Positions 1 to 8,069 of a stretch of 64,000 nt of DNA are shown here, piece after piece (the stretch's first letter is position 1; every line of letters begins with the position of its first letter). Location: the NCBI GenBank assembly GCA_963977495.1, contig CAXBOT010000004.1, positions 1 to 64,000 on the forward strand, in the 5' to 3' direction. Origin of the DNA: UBA1672 sp963977495. GTDB lineage: Bacteria; Pseudomonadota; Alphaproteobacteria; Micavibrionales; Micavibrionaceae. A program made the translations under genes and the position numbers. Under the pieces are notes generated by a model. It did not search any database and had not been told where the DNA came from. It worked only from the letters and a program-made list of their open reading frames with translations.

Positions 1-11
1 AAAGATAAATT

Positions 12-902
12 ATGGGTCACGGCCATCATCACCATCATCACGGGGATCCATCTGAAATAGGAGAGCGCCGTCTTTGGTGGGCAGTCGGTGCCAACGTGTT
101 ACTGACATTGGCGCAGATTATCGGCGGGATTGCATCCGGTAGTTTATCGCTCATTGCTGATGCCCTTCATAATTTCAGTGACGCGGCGTCATTATTTATT
201 GCGTTGGTCGCCATTCGCATCGGCCGAAAGCCGCCTGACCAATTCAAAACTTTTGGGTATAAACGCGCAGAGACCATCGCGGCGCTTATCAATCTGACGA
301 CGCTGATTATTATAGGGCTGTATCTGAGCTATGAAGCTATTGCGCGTTTTATTACGCCCGAACCTATTACAGGGTGGTTGATTGTCATTGTGGCTGGCAT
401 TGCGTTGGTGGTTGATATTTTCACCGCGCTTTTGACATACAAAGAATCTAAAAACAGTATGAATATGAGAGCAGCATTCCTCCATAATTTGACGGATGCC
501 CTTGCTTCCGTTGGTGTCATCATCGCCGGAACACTCATTTTGCTTTATGGGTGGGTTTGGACGGACGCGGCGATGACACTTATCATTGCCGGTTACGTTC
601 TTTATCAGGGGATTACAGAAATGCCCAAAGTCATTCATTTGTTGATGGAGGGCGCGCCGGAAAACACCGATATAAATGAGGTGATCTCCGCAATGGAAGG
701 CGTGGAAGGCGTTAAGAATGCGCACCATATTCATATTTGGCGGCTTGATGAAAAACGCAATGCATTAGAAGCGCATGTCGTTTTAGAAGGCGGCGCGGAT
801 ATGGATGTCCTTAAGCGCCAACTTAAATCAATGCTTCATGATCAATTCGAAATCGAACATTCGACGCTGGAATTTGAATTGAAAGAATGCGGCGGCGCTT
901 GA
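12..902 (+). CDS. CDF-family zinc (divalent cation) efflux protein
   Basis: Cation diffusion facilitator, expected to export Zn2+ (perhaps Co2+ or Cd2+) from the cytoplasm in exchange for protons. At 296 residues it has the usual size of the ZitB/CzcD branch. Six membrane spans lie between about residues 22 and 195, followed by a cytoplasmic dimerisation domain with HHIHIW near residue 237. The transport site is intact: D50, H53 and D57 in TM2 and H158 and D162 in TM5. The N terminus starts MGHG followed by six His, a metal-binding tail common in this family. The ribosome binding site is weak and little upstream sequence is visible. Family assignment is secure; the exact metal is inferred. 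Confidence 0.93.
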   Translation: MGHGHHHHHHGDPSEIGERRLWWAVGANVLLTLAQIIGGIASGSLSLIADALHNFSDAASLFIALVAIRIGRKPPDQFKTFGYKRAETIAALINLTTLIIIGLYLSYEAIARFITPEPITGWLIVIVAGIALVVDIFTALLTYKESKNSMNMRAAFLHNLTDALASVGVIIAGTLILLYGWVWTDAAMTLIIAGYVLYQGITEMPKVIHLLMEGAPENTDINEVISAMEGVEGVKNAHHIHIWRLDEKRNALEAHVVLEGGADMDVLKRQLKSMLHDQFEIEHSTLEFELKECGGA

Positions 903-1076
903 TCATTACAATGCTGGGCATGGGCGCGGTTTATACATAACGCACCTTTTTTATGACTTGAAAAACGGGGGCGAACTCACTATTTATGGCTTTGATATAT
1001 AACGAAAAGGATCGAGAAGAATAACATATGGCGCAGTTTTAGGCACACCCCTATCTTATTGTTCTTTAGAATTAAT

Positions 1077-2150
1077 ATGTACGATCCAAAAGATTTTAAA
1101 AAATATCAATTTCTCGATTCTATCGAGGGCGTTCCGGAATTAGAGGAACTCAAAAACCAATCGTTATTCGTGCGGGTAAGGAATTACTTTCCGGGCATTA
1201 TGGTCTGCCTTGTGATCACGTTGGCGGCTCAATTTCTTTCTGCCCATTATACAGCGCCTGTTATGTTGATGGCTTTGTTGATGGGGATGTCTTTGAACTT
1301 TTTGTCGCAGGAAGCCCCGACAAAACTCGGTGTGGAATATACATCGCAATCTATCCTTAGGGCAGGCGTTGTTTTAATCGGCGCGCGCATTGTTTTTGAA
1401 GATTTTGTCGCCCTTGGCGCGGCCGGTATTGGTTTGGTGATTACGGCAACAATCTTGGTTATTATTGCCAGTTTGATTTGTACAAAAGCGCTGGGTTTGG
1501 GAAAGGAGCAAGGTCTTTTGATCGGCGGTGCCACGGCGATATGCGGCGCTTCTGCAGCTCTTGCAATTTCCTCAGTCTTACCAAAATCAGATAGTCTGGA
1601 ACAAAATACCCTGCTTGCGGTTTTGGGTGTGACGGCCATGGGAACATTGGCCATGATTGTTTATCCGGTGATTATCGGGTTTTTAGGGTATGACGATCAT
1701 CAGGCGGGCTTGTTGATTGGTGGCGCCATTCATGATGTTTCACAGGTTGTCGGCGCAGGATATAGTATTTCTACAGAAGCCGGAGACACCGCAATATTAA
1801 TAAAGCTCATGCGCATTTTTCTTTTGATTCCGCTTTTGTTTGTTTTTGCCTATGCGTTTAAGGCTAAAGAACAAGATGCAACGAATAAAAAATTACCAAT
1901 CCCGCTTTTTTTGGCAGGTTTTTTTGTTTTGATGGTATTGAATTCATTCCATCTTCTACCCCAAAATATATTGGACGTTCTGGAATATACCAGTAAGTGG
2001 TTTCTGATTATGGCGATTACAGCCGTTGGTATGAAAACATCACTCAAGGCTGTGTTTTCATTAGGCTGGCGACCGTTTGTCCTTATTTTCGTGGATACGC
2101 TATTCATCGCTTTATTATATTTCTTAGCGATAGCATTCGCGATCGTGTAG
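1077..2150 (+). CDS. YeiH/UPF0324 family membrane protein, putative sulfate exporter
   Basis: A 357-residue integral membrane protein of the UPF0324 (YeiH, PSE) family, annotated as putative sulfate exporters; substrate and direction are not established here. After a short cytoplasmic N-terminal stretch (about residues 1-40) there are about ten hydrophobic spans. Family-type glycine-rich segments are visible: GVVLIGARI, GATAICGASAA and GGAIHDVSQVVGAGY. I place the start at the ATG of MYDPKDF; an in-frame TTG 18 nt upstream (1059) is possible but has no better ribosome site. It stands alone, with no LysR regulator of the kind often found next to yeiH. Confidence 0.88.
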   Translation: MYDPKDFKKYQFLDSIEGVPELEELKNQSLFVRVRNYFPGIMVCLVITLAAQFLSAHYTAPVMLMALLMGMSLNFLSQEAPTKLGVEYTSQSILRAGVVLIGARIVFEDFVALGAAGIGLVITATILVIIASLICTKALGLGKEQGLLIGGATAICGASAALAISSVLPKSDSLEQNTLLAVLGVTAMGTLAMIVYPVIIGFLGYDDHQAGLLIGGAIHDVSQVVGAGYSISTEAGDTAILIKLMRIFLLIPLLFVFAYAFKAKEQDATNKKLPIPLFLAGFFVLMVLNSFHLLPQNILDVLEYTSKWFLIMAITAVGMKTSLKAVFSLGWRPFVLIFVDTLFIALLYFLAIAFAIV

Positions 2151-2355
2151 CGCGCTGTTAAACTTTGCGCCGCCGGAACAAGCCATATATCGTGATCAAA
2201 CGCACGTCATTCCGCCCTTACAATCTCACCAACCCATAACAAGGCGCGCATCGTAAATGCGCTGCAAAAGATGCTTAGCGATAAAAGGAGAATGCGCCTA
2301 AGGCGTTGATTTTAATTATTTTCTGAATTTGATTGGACTGTAAAAATCCATAGAT

Positions 2356-2431
2356 TGGCATCCCGTACGGGATTCGAACCCGTGTTGCCGCCGTGAAAGG
2401 GCGGTGTCCTAGGCCTCTAGACGAACGGGAC
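2356..2431 (-). tRNA. tRNA-Glu (anticodon TTC)
   Basis: Read on the minus strand, a 76-nt cloverleaf starts GTCCCGT and ends in an encoded CCA. The acceptor stem pairs GTCCCGT with ACGGGAT (with a G-T pair). The anticodon stem CCGCC/GGCGG encloses the loop CTTTCAC, giving anticodon TTC for glutamate, and the T arm contains GGTTCGAATCC. It sits alone between two plus-strand protein genes. The flanks, 2151-2355 and 2432-2714, show no gene. Confidence 0.95.
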
Positions 2432-2714
2432 GCACTAGATTGTTCTAAAACTGCTAGTTATATAAGGTGTAATGCATAGCAAAGGCAAGCATTTCTTTTG
2501 GATAATGGTGATTTTTTATTATCCGGTGCAACTCTGCGGCTTAATGTTGCTGCTCACAGCGGCGAAGGGCTGTTTTCAGGTTTTTTTATCGCACGTGCCA
2601 GCCTATCGCGATGATGTTATGTTTTTGTGATTGTTACAACTAATACGTTTAAAATTTTACATAATATTAACAGTTTCTTTGCTATTATATAAGCTGTGTT
2701 AGTGGGGACTGCGT

Positions 2715-4763
2715 ATGACTGTGACATTTGTATTGGGCACGTTGGAATTTATTTCCGCCAATTTTATTAATCCTTATACAGGCGAATTATTAGAAGTTGA
2801 GGGGTCGTATTATATTAATGATACGCCCGTTGACGGTGGTGGTGGCACTGCGGATATCTTGTTGGGTTCAACACATAATCAATTCTTTTCTTTAGAGTCT
2901 GAGACAGGCGAAGTGCTTCTGGTTGATCTTGAGGTGTTCTTGATGGCCGCGGGCGATGACATTCTGAATTTAACCAGCAGCACCGTTATGTTGGGTGATG
3001 TGGAAATCCAATTGGCTGAGGGCAATGATATTGTTTGGGCGAATGTCGGCAATGATATCATCGGCGGCAGCCTTGGTGATGATATCCTCAATGGCGGGCC
3101 GGGCAATGATACGTTGTCAGGTGATGAGGATTCAGACACGCTGATTGGGTGGACGGGTAATGATACCCTTGATGGTGGTACGGGCAATGATACGCTTGAC
3201 GGCGGTGCGGGGGATGATGTGTATGTGCTCTCGCCTGGTGATGGGTATGACATTCTGACGGAAACATCGGGTTTTGATACGTTGCTGTTCACCGATAGCA
3301 TTCTGTTGTCGGATTTAACGATGACTCAAACAGGAATGGATTTGCAGATTGATGTGAATCTATCAGGCGTTGTCAGTGGTGTGACCATTGTTGATTTCTA
3401 TGCGGGTAATCCTGATTTGGTTGTTGAGATGGCAGAGTTTGACGATGGATCGACGTTTGATCTGACGAGCTTGCTTACGCCGCCCGATCTGGGTGAGCCG
3501 GACGCCGTCAATGATACGGTCAATTTTAATGCATCCGATGGTATGTATGTTGGGGATGTGATGGCGAATGATGTGGCCTCGCCTGATGGCGGGACTGCGC
3601 TCACGCAAATTATGTTTGGTGCGTTGGTAGTGGCGATACCAACTGATGGGTCTGATGTCTCCATTAACGGTGATAACGGCGTTCTGACCATTAATAATTT
3701 GGGTGAATATAGTTATGACCCGTTCGATTTGTCGCCGGCCATTTTGTCGGCTATTGATCATTTTGATTATGTTTTAAGCGACATTGATGGCGATACGGAC
3801 AGCGCGACGCTGGCGATTACGACGTTGAATGATACGGCGGATACAATCATCGGAACAACGGGCAACGATACGGTGTTTGGCGGTTTGGGCGATGATGTTC
3901 TGGATGGCAATACCGGCTCGGACTTACTTTCGGGCGGTGATGGCAATGATACATTGATCTACAGTAATGATGCCGTATGGCCGTCAGGGTTTGTTGCGTG
4001 GAATGTGGGCGCGCCCGATGCTATTATTGATGGAGATCGTATCACCGTTGCGCCGCGTTATCGTAGTTTTGATAATTTTGAGGGCGGCGACGGCACGGAT
4101 ACAATCCAGATGGGTGATGACGGCGAGGCGTTGTTCCTTGATGATCGTTATAGCGGCAACCCAACGGGGCATAATACAGCGCGCTTGTCGGGGGTGGAGA
4201 TAATTCATGCAGGCGGCGGCGATGATATCGTTGATTTAACATCCAAGCAGTTCACCTATGGCGACGTCAGCCTTTATGGAGAGGGCGGCAATGACGTATT
4301 GTGGGGCAATGCAGGCAACGATTATATCAGTGGCGGTATTGGTAATGACCATCTGGACGGGGCGAGCGGCAATGATGTTCTGAATGGCGGCGATGGTAAT
4401 GATACGATGTATGGCTGGTCGGGTGATGATACATTCATCATCGGCTCAGGCGCGGATAATGTCTATAGCGGCAGTGGTATGGATCATATTGTGTATGACA
4501 TGATTGATTCTTTGGTGGATTACATTCATGACTTTGCCGGTGGTGATACGCTCGATTTATCGGATGTCCTTGTGGGGTATGATGCACTTACTGACGCTAT
4601 TGGCGACTTTGTAAGTGTTGCGGAGAGTTCAGGAAATACAGTTATTTCTGTTGATGCGGATGGCGGTGGTGACAATTTCGTTCAAATTGCCGCATTGAAT
4701 TCTGTGACAGGGCTGGGCGATGCACAGGACATGGAAACATCAGGCGCGCTCATCACCATGTAG
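2715..4763 (+). CDS. Secreted RTX-repeat calcium-binding protein with T1SS C-terminal signal
   Basis: A 682-residue acidic protein with no N-terminal signal peptide, typical of type I secretion substrates. Blocks of the nonapeptide GGxGxDxx, which fold into Ca2+-bound beta rolls, lie at about residues 115-180, 385-415 and 500-595 (for example GGPGNDTL, GGTGNDTL, GGIGNDHL, GGDGNDTM). A VCBS/cadherin-like segment (AVNDTVNF ... GDVMANDV ... GEYSYDP) occupies about 265-370. The C-terminal 605-665 region (HDFAGGDTLDLSDVL, then VISVDADGGGDNFVQI) matches the T1SS C-terminal target domain of the VCA0849 type. No enzymatic domain is apparent, so an adhesin or surface-layer-like role is only inferred. 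No HlyB/HlyD/TolC exporter is present in the window. A small hairpin-free AT-rich leader precedes the ATG. Confidence 0.85.
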   Translation: MTVTFVLGTLEFISANFINPYTGELLEVEGSYYINDTPVDGGGGTADILLGSTHNQFFSLESETGEVLLVDLEVFLMAAGDDILNLTSSTVMLGDVEIQLAEGNDIVWANVGNDIIGGSLGDDILNGGPGNDTLSGDEDSDTLIGWTGNDTLDGGTGNDTLDGGAGDDVYVLSPGDGYDILTETSGFDTLLFTDSILLSDLTMTQTGMDLQIDVNLSGVVSGVTIVDFYAGNPDLVVEMAEFDDGSTFDLTSLLTPPDLGEPDAVNDTVNFNASDGMYVGDVMANDVASPDGGTALTQIMFGALVVAIPTDGSDVSINGDNGVLTINNLGEYSYDPFDLSPAILSAIDHFDYVLSDIDGDTDSATLAITTLNDTADTIIGTTGNDTVFGGLGDDVLDGNTGSDLLSGGDGNDTLIYSNDAVWPSGFVAWNVGAPDAIIDGDRITVAPRYRSFDNFEGGDGTDTIQMGDDGEALFLDDRYSGNPTGHNTARLSGVEIIHAGGGDDIVDLTSKQFTYGDVSLYGEGGNDVLWGNAGNDYISGGIGNDHLDGASGNDVLNGGDGNDTMYGWSGDDTFIIGSGADNVYSGSGMDHIVYDMIDSLVDYIHDFAGGDTLDLSDVLVGYDALTDAIGDFVSVAESSGNTVISVDADGGGDNFVQIAALNSVTGLGDAQDMETSGALITM

Positions 4764-4811
4764 GCGGCGCATTTGTAGAGCCAATGCTCTGCTTAATGGC
4801 TTTGTTTTTCT

Positions 4812-4861
4812 TCAAAACACGATAGACGAGGCTTCTAAAAGCCTCGTCTATCGTGTTTTGA
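4812..4861. terminator. 23-bp perfect inverted repeat, probable terminator hairpin
   Basis: Arms 4812-4834 and 4839-4861 are perfectly complementary over 23 bp around a 4-nt loop (CTAA). It lies 49 nt after the RTX gene stop and before the TerA-like gene. The stem is far longer than needed for a terminator, and there is no clear T run outside it on either strand beyond the TTTT within the arm, so the terminator role is inferred from position. Confidence 0.6.
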
Positions 4862-4944
4862 TGGGCGCATGATACTTTATTTATCGCATCGGTAGTGATA
4901 TTGTGTGAAAATAATGGGGCGTTCGAAAAAAGGGCTAGTCTAAA

Positions 4945-5694
4945 ATGGCAAGAAAACAAGTAACATCAATAGAATCATTGGCAAAAGCGACCGAAAGCAT
5001 TGCGGATTTTTCCGGTCATGGTGCGGCTTTGGGTGCTGCGGGATATCGCGAAGCAAGTGACCATCCCGATAATTGTGAATTTTTGGGCGATCCGGGGCAG
5101 AGCATTGCCATATCACCGGGCGCGGATGGTTTTGAATCTCTAATGATCGGCGTGACGTGGGATAATATCCGCACTGAAAATTCAGGCATTTTCGGACGGT
5201 GGTTTAAAAAGGTCACGAAGGTCGGGGTTGATCTGGATATTGGCTGTTTATATGAATTGAATGACGGTACACGCGGTTCAATTCAAGCGTTTGGTGAGAA
5301 ATTCGGTGATTTTAACGAAGCACCATATATGTCCCTTTCGGGTGATGAGCGCACAGGCGATGCAGAAGGTCACGATGAATATATTTTGGTGAACGGGCAG
5401 AAGTGGAACGAAATTAAGCGCATGCTTGTTTACATTTACATCTATAAAGGCGCGCCGACATGGTCGATGATTAAGCCGCAGGTTGTTCTTGATGTCCCCG
5501 GTGAAAGTGATCTTTATGTCACGCTGGGTGCACATGACGATCAGCTTTGTCTTTGCGCGGTTGGTGAGTTGGAAAACATACGCGGCGGCATTAAATTGAC
5601 CAACCGCACTGAATATTTCCCGGGACATCAGGAAATGGATCGTGCTTTTGGTTATGGTCTTGAATGGGCAGATGGGCAAAAACGTCCCGCATAA
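4945..5694 (+). CDS. TerD-domain (TerA-like) stress protein
   Basis: A 249-residue protein with a TerD-type beta-sandwich. Recognition features are the paired acidic motif in VGVDLDIGCLYEL (residues about 91-103), the acidic GDERTGDAEGHDEYI loop (about 133-147) and the segment RMLVYIYIYKG (about 157-167), all in the order seen in Ter proteins. In characterised TerD domains these acidic residues bind Ca2+. The extra N-terminal 45 residues are unlike the neighbour TerD and more like TerA-branch proteins, but the branch assignment is uncertain. The ribosome site (AGGG) is upstream of ATG. It starts a three-gene plus-strand group with the exchanger (22 nt downstream) and a second TerD gene, so co-transcription is likely. 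The physiological role is unproven: tellurite resistance, membrane stress and Ca2+ sensing are all reported for the family. Confidence 0.82.
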   Translation: MARKQVTSIESLAKATESIADFSGHGAALGAAGYREASDHPDNCEFLGDPGQSIAISPGADGFESLMIGVTWDNIRTENSGIFGRWFKKVTKVGVDLDIGCLYELNDGTRGSIQAFGEKFGDFNEAPYMSLSGDERTGDAEGHDEYILVNGQKWNEIKRMLVYIYIYKGAPTWSMIKPQVVLDVPGESDLYVTLGAHDDQLCLCAVGELENIRGGIKLTNRTEYFPGHQEMDRAFGYGLEWADGQKRPA

Positions 5695-5715
5695 TTTTCT
5701 TCCAGAAAGAATTAC

Positions 5716-6702
5716 ATGACTGCACTTTCCTTTTACGACACAACCATCCTTTCTTTAGGATCGCTTTTCCTTGGCATTATCATGCTTATAAAAGGGGGGA
5801 ATTGGGCGGTTGACGCGGCGGTGTATGTTGCAGACCGTTATGGCATTTCGCCGATGGTGATCGGTTTTACCGTCATTGCCTTCGGCACATCATTGCCGGA
5901 ACTTGTGGTCTCTCTTTCTGCCAACTTTCAAGATTCACCGGGCATCGCATTGGGGAATGTTCTGGGATCGAATATCGCCAATATCCTTTTGGTTTTGGGC
6001 TGTTCTTCACTGTTCACAACGCTAAGTACAAAGGTGAATAAAGAATTATTCCGCGATTTATCCTTGATGATGTTTTCAACCATCCTTTTGGCCGGCCTTC
6101 TTTATTATGGCGAAGTATCTAGGATAGCAGGGCTTTTGATGTTGTCGATTTTGGGGGCGTATGTGTTTATCCAATATCGTGAATCAAAAGAAGCTGATTT
6201 TGATTCAGAAGAGCAAGACGCGATATTGTTTAAGAATGGCTATTTTGCGGCTCTGACCCTATTGATTGGTTTGATTTGTATTACGGTCGGCGCAGAGTTT
6301 TTGGTCAAGGGCGCAAAGGTAAGCGCGAGTTTAATGGGCATACCGGAATCTGTGATCGCGTTGAGTATTATTGCCTTTGGAACGTCATTGCCTGAATTGT
6401 CCACGAGTATTATTGCCGCCCGCAGAAGTCAGGCCGGCATGGTGATTGGTAATATTATCGGCTCTAACGTTTTTAATATCCTCATGATTATTGGTGTATC
6501 GGCGGCGAGTAAACCATTTGTGCAAGGGAGCTTCTCTGCGCAGCTTGCAGATTTTGATGTATGGGTTACCCTGGCTGTGGCGTTTGTGTGTAGTGTTGTC
6601 TTGTTGTTATTTGGCCGTATCAGCCGCGTAACAGGCAGTTTATTTTTCTTGTCATATATCGGTTATAATATTTATATTTATATGGCAAATGTTGGTACTT
6701 AA
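5716..6702 (+). CDS. Na+/Ca2+ (CaCA superfamily, YrbG-like) exchanger
   Basis: A 328-residue membrane antiporter that should export Ca2+ using the Na+ or H+ gradient. It has about ten membrane spans in two inverted halves, each with the CaCA alpha-repeat: FTVIAFGTSLPELVVS followed by GNVLGSNIANI in the first (about residues 50-95) and LSIIAFGTSLPELSTS followed by GNIIGSNVFNI in the second (about 216-258). The acidic E of each SLPEL is the conserved ion-binding residue. A charged central loop (ESKEADFDSEEQD) separates the halves. It lies between two TerD-domain genes with gaps of only 21 and 24 nt, which suggests one operon and a shared job in Ca2+ handling. Confidence 0.92.
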   Translation: MTALSFYDTTILSLGSLFLGIIMLIKGGNWAVDAAVYVADRYGISPMVIGFTVIAFGTSLPELVVSLSANFQDSPGIALGNVLGSNIANILLVLGCSSLFTTLSTKVNKELFRDLSLMMFSTILLAGLLYYGEVSRIAGLLMLSILGAYVFIQYRESKEADFDSEEQDAILFKNGYFAALTLLIGLICITVGAEFLVKGAKVSASLMGIPESVIALSIIAFGTSLPELSTSIIAARRSQAGMVIGNIIGSNVFNILMIIGVSAASKPFVQGSFSAQLADFDVWVTLAVAFVCSVVLLLFGRISRVTGSLFFLSYIGYNIYIYMANVGT

Positions 6703-6726
6703 TTGAAGTAAAAAGGATTTTCTAAA

Positions 6727-7371
6727 ATGGCCGATGATATTTTCGATCCCATGCTCGACAATGTAGAAGTCGAGGTCTCAGATAATAAGATAACCAAAGG
6801 CGAAGAGGTTAATCTGACGCAAAAAGATCCGACAATGACCAACATTATGGTTGGTGTTGGCTGGATCTTGAATGCATTTGATGCTGATACGCTCGATCTG
6901 GATGTGAGTTGCTTCCTTATAAACCACCAGCAAAAAACCGTTTATGATGAGGATTTTGTTTTTTACAATAACCTCGAAGCCAGAGATGGCGCGGTCGTCC
7001 ATAACGGCGATAACTTAACCGGTGCAGGCGATGGTGATGATGAAAGTATTTCCATCGACCTGAATGCAATCCCCTTTGAAATCACGAAAGTTATGTTTGT
7101 GATGTCTATCTATAAGGGTGAGGAAAAAGAACAGGAAATGTCGAGTGTGCGTAAGCCGTATATTCGCGTTGTCAATGCATCAAATGGTTTTGAGATGTTG
7201 CGTTATGATGTGGGTATCGATATGCAGGAAAGTAAAGGCGAAACCGGAATGTTGGTCGCGTCTTTAAATCGCGAGGGGCCAAAATGGCATTTCGAAGCCG
7301 TTGGTCAATTGGTTGAGGGCGGATTAGCGAAAATTGCCACAGAGTACGATATTATTGTGCATACAGGGTGA
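6727..7371 (+). CDS. TerD-family calcium-binding stress protein
   Basis: A 214-residue protein matching the full TerD family: KGEEVNLTQ near the N terminus, VGVGWILN, DTLDLDVSCFLI (acidic strand, about residues 56-67), the GDNLTGAGDGDDESI acidic loop (about 96-110) that forms Ca2+ sites in solved TerD structures, and FVMSIYKG. A strong ribosome site (AAGGAT) precedes the ATG. It is the last gene of the TerA-like/exchanger/TerD group and ends only 14 nt from the convergent stop of the next gene. The telluride name of the family is historical; cytoplasmic stress or Ca2+ signalling is the more cautious reading. Confidence 0.9.
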   Translation: MADDIFDPMLDNVEVEVSDNKITKGEEVNLTQKDPTMTNIMVGVGWILNAFDADTLDLDVSCFLINHQQKTVYDEDFVFYNNLEARDGAVVHNGDNLTGAGDGDDESISIDLNAIPFEITKVMFVMSIYKGEEKEQEMSSVRKPYIRVVNASNGFEMLRYDVGIDMQESKGETGMLVASLNREGPKWHFEAVGQLVEGGLAKIATEYDIIVHTG

Positions 7372-7385
7372 TTGCTTGGGCGTGA

Positions 7386-7898
7386 TTATGTTTTCATGCC
7401 CATTGGCTTTTGTTGAACCTTAAATCCTTTTTTACCGACTCTGCCGCGACGTCCGCGTCCGCCGCGTGCCTTATCAACCAAATGTTCTTCGATCAATTCG
7501 TCGATATCAGGTAATTCATTCATTTGTATGGCTGCGATACAATCGGTGAAGAACGCTGCGCCGCGCTCACCCCAACTGTGGATTTTATTGCGGTAATCTT
7601 CGCCTCTGATAATCATCACGGCGGGCGCCCATATCGCATCTTGAGAAGGTAGGAAGCGCATCATTAAAATTTGTTCGGGGCCGCCAAACTGTGATTCGTC
7701 TTCGTAGCGCGCGTCATCTTCATCATAAAGGAATTGAATCTCTGTTTCCACATCGTCGCCACCGGGGCCAATGCGGACTTCTGCGCTACAGGTGATGCCC
7801 ATATCAGGGTCATGAAGAAACCACGGACGTGTTTCGTAGGGCGACAATTCGTGACCTACTGCTAAATGTTCCATCAACTCTTTATATTCAACGCGCAT
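7386..7898 (-). CDS. Conserved-looking protein of unknown function, next to ter genes
   Basis: I do not recognise this 170-residue protein. It has no signal peptide or membrane span. The body (about residues 1-145) is acidic with several Trp (WFLHDPD, AIWAPAV, HSWGERGAAFF); the last 25 residues are strongly basic and Gly-rich (GGRGRRGRVGKKGFK), as in nucleic-acid-binding or phosphate-binding tails. It converges on the TerD gene with a 14-nt gap, and a GGGCGTGA/TCATGCCC hairpin (7378-7401) spans both gene ends and may stop transcription from both sides. The start has no clear ribosome site. Codon use resembles its neighbours, so I take it as a real gene of unknown role. Confidence 0.7.
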   Translation of the reverse strand: MRVEYKELMEHLAVGHELSPYETRPWFLHDPDMGITCSAEVRIGPGGDDVETEIQFLYDEDDARYEDESQFGGPEQILMMRFLPSQDAIWAPAVMIIRGEDYRNKIHSWGERGAAFFTDCIAAIQMNELPDIDELIEEHLVDKARGGRGRRGRVGKKGFKVQQKPMGMKT

Positions 7899-8069
7899 TT
7901 ATCGATCATAACTGCTAATATGGTGCATTGAATACAAAAAAATACATGACTGAGTAAATTTTCTGCGTTTTGTTAATGTTTTATTGTGTATTATTTTGAT
8001 ACCCTATTCATGGGTGTATCACGAGTAATTACTTTAATTATGAATTTAGTTAGCAGGAAAGAGAAGAGC

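Noticed and set aside
12..60. Six-His run followed by GGGATCC, like a cloning-vector His tag with a BamHI site
   Set aside because: The frame continues without a break into a full CDF transporter, and N-terminal His runs are usual in that family.
2879..3761. Several minus-strand frames within the RTX gene
   Set aside because: They are reflections of the repeated GGxGxDxx codons, with no independent family or ribosome site.
3040..4440. Regularly spaced repeats, looked at as a possible CRISPR array
   Set aside because: The repeats are coding, degenerate and 27 bp apart, as expected for RTX nonapeptides.
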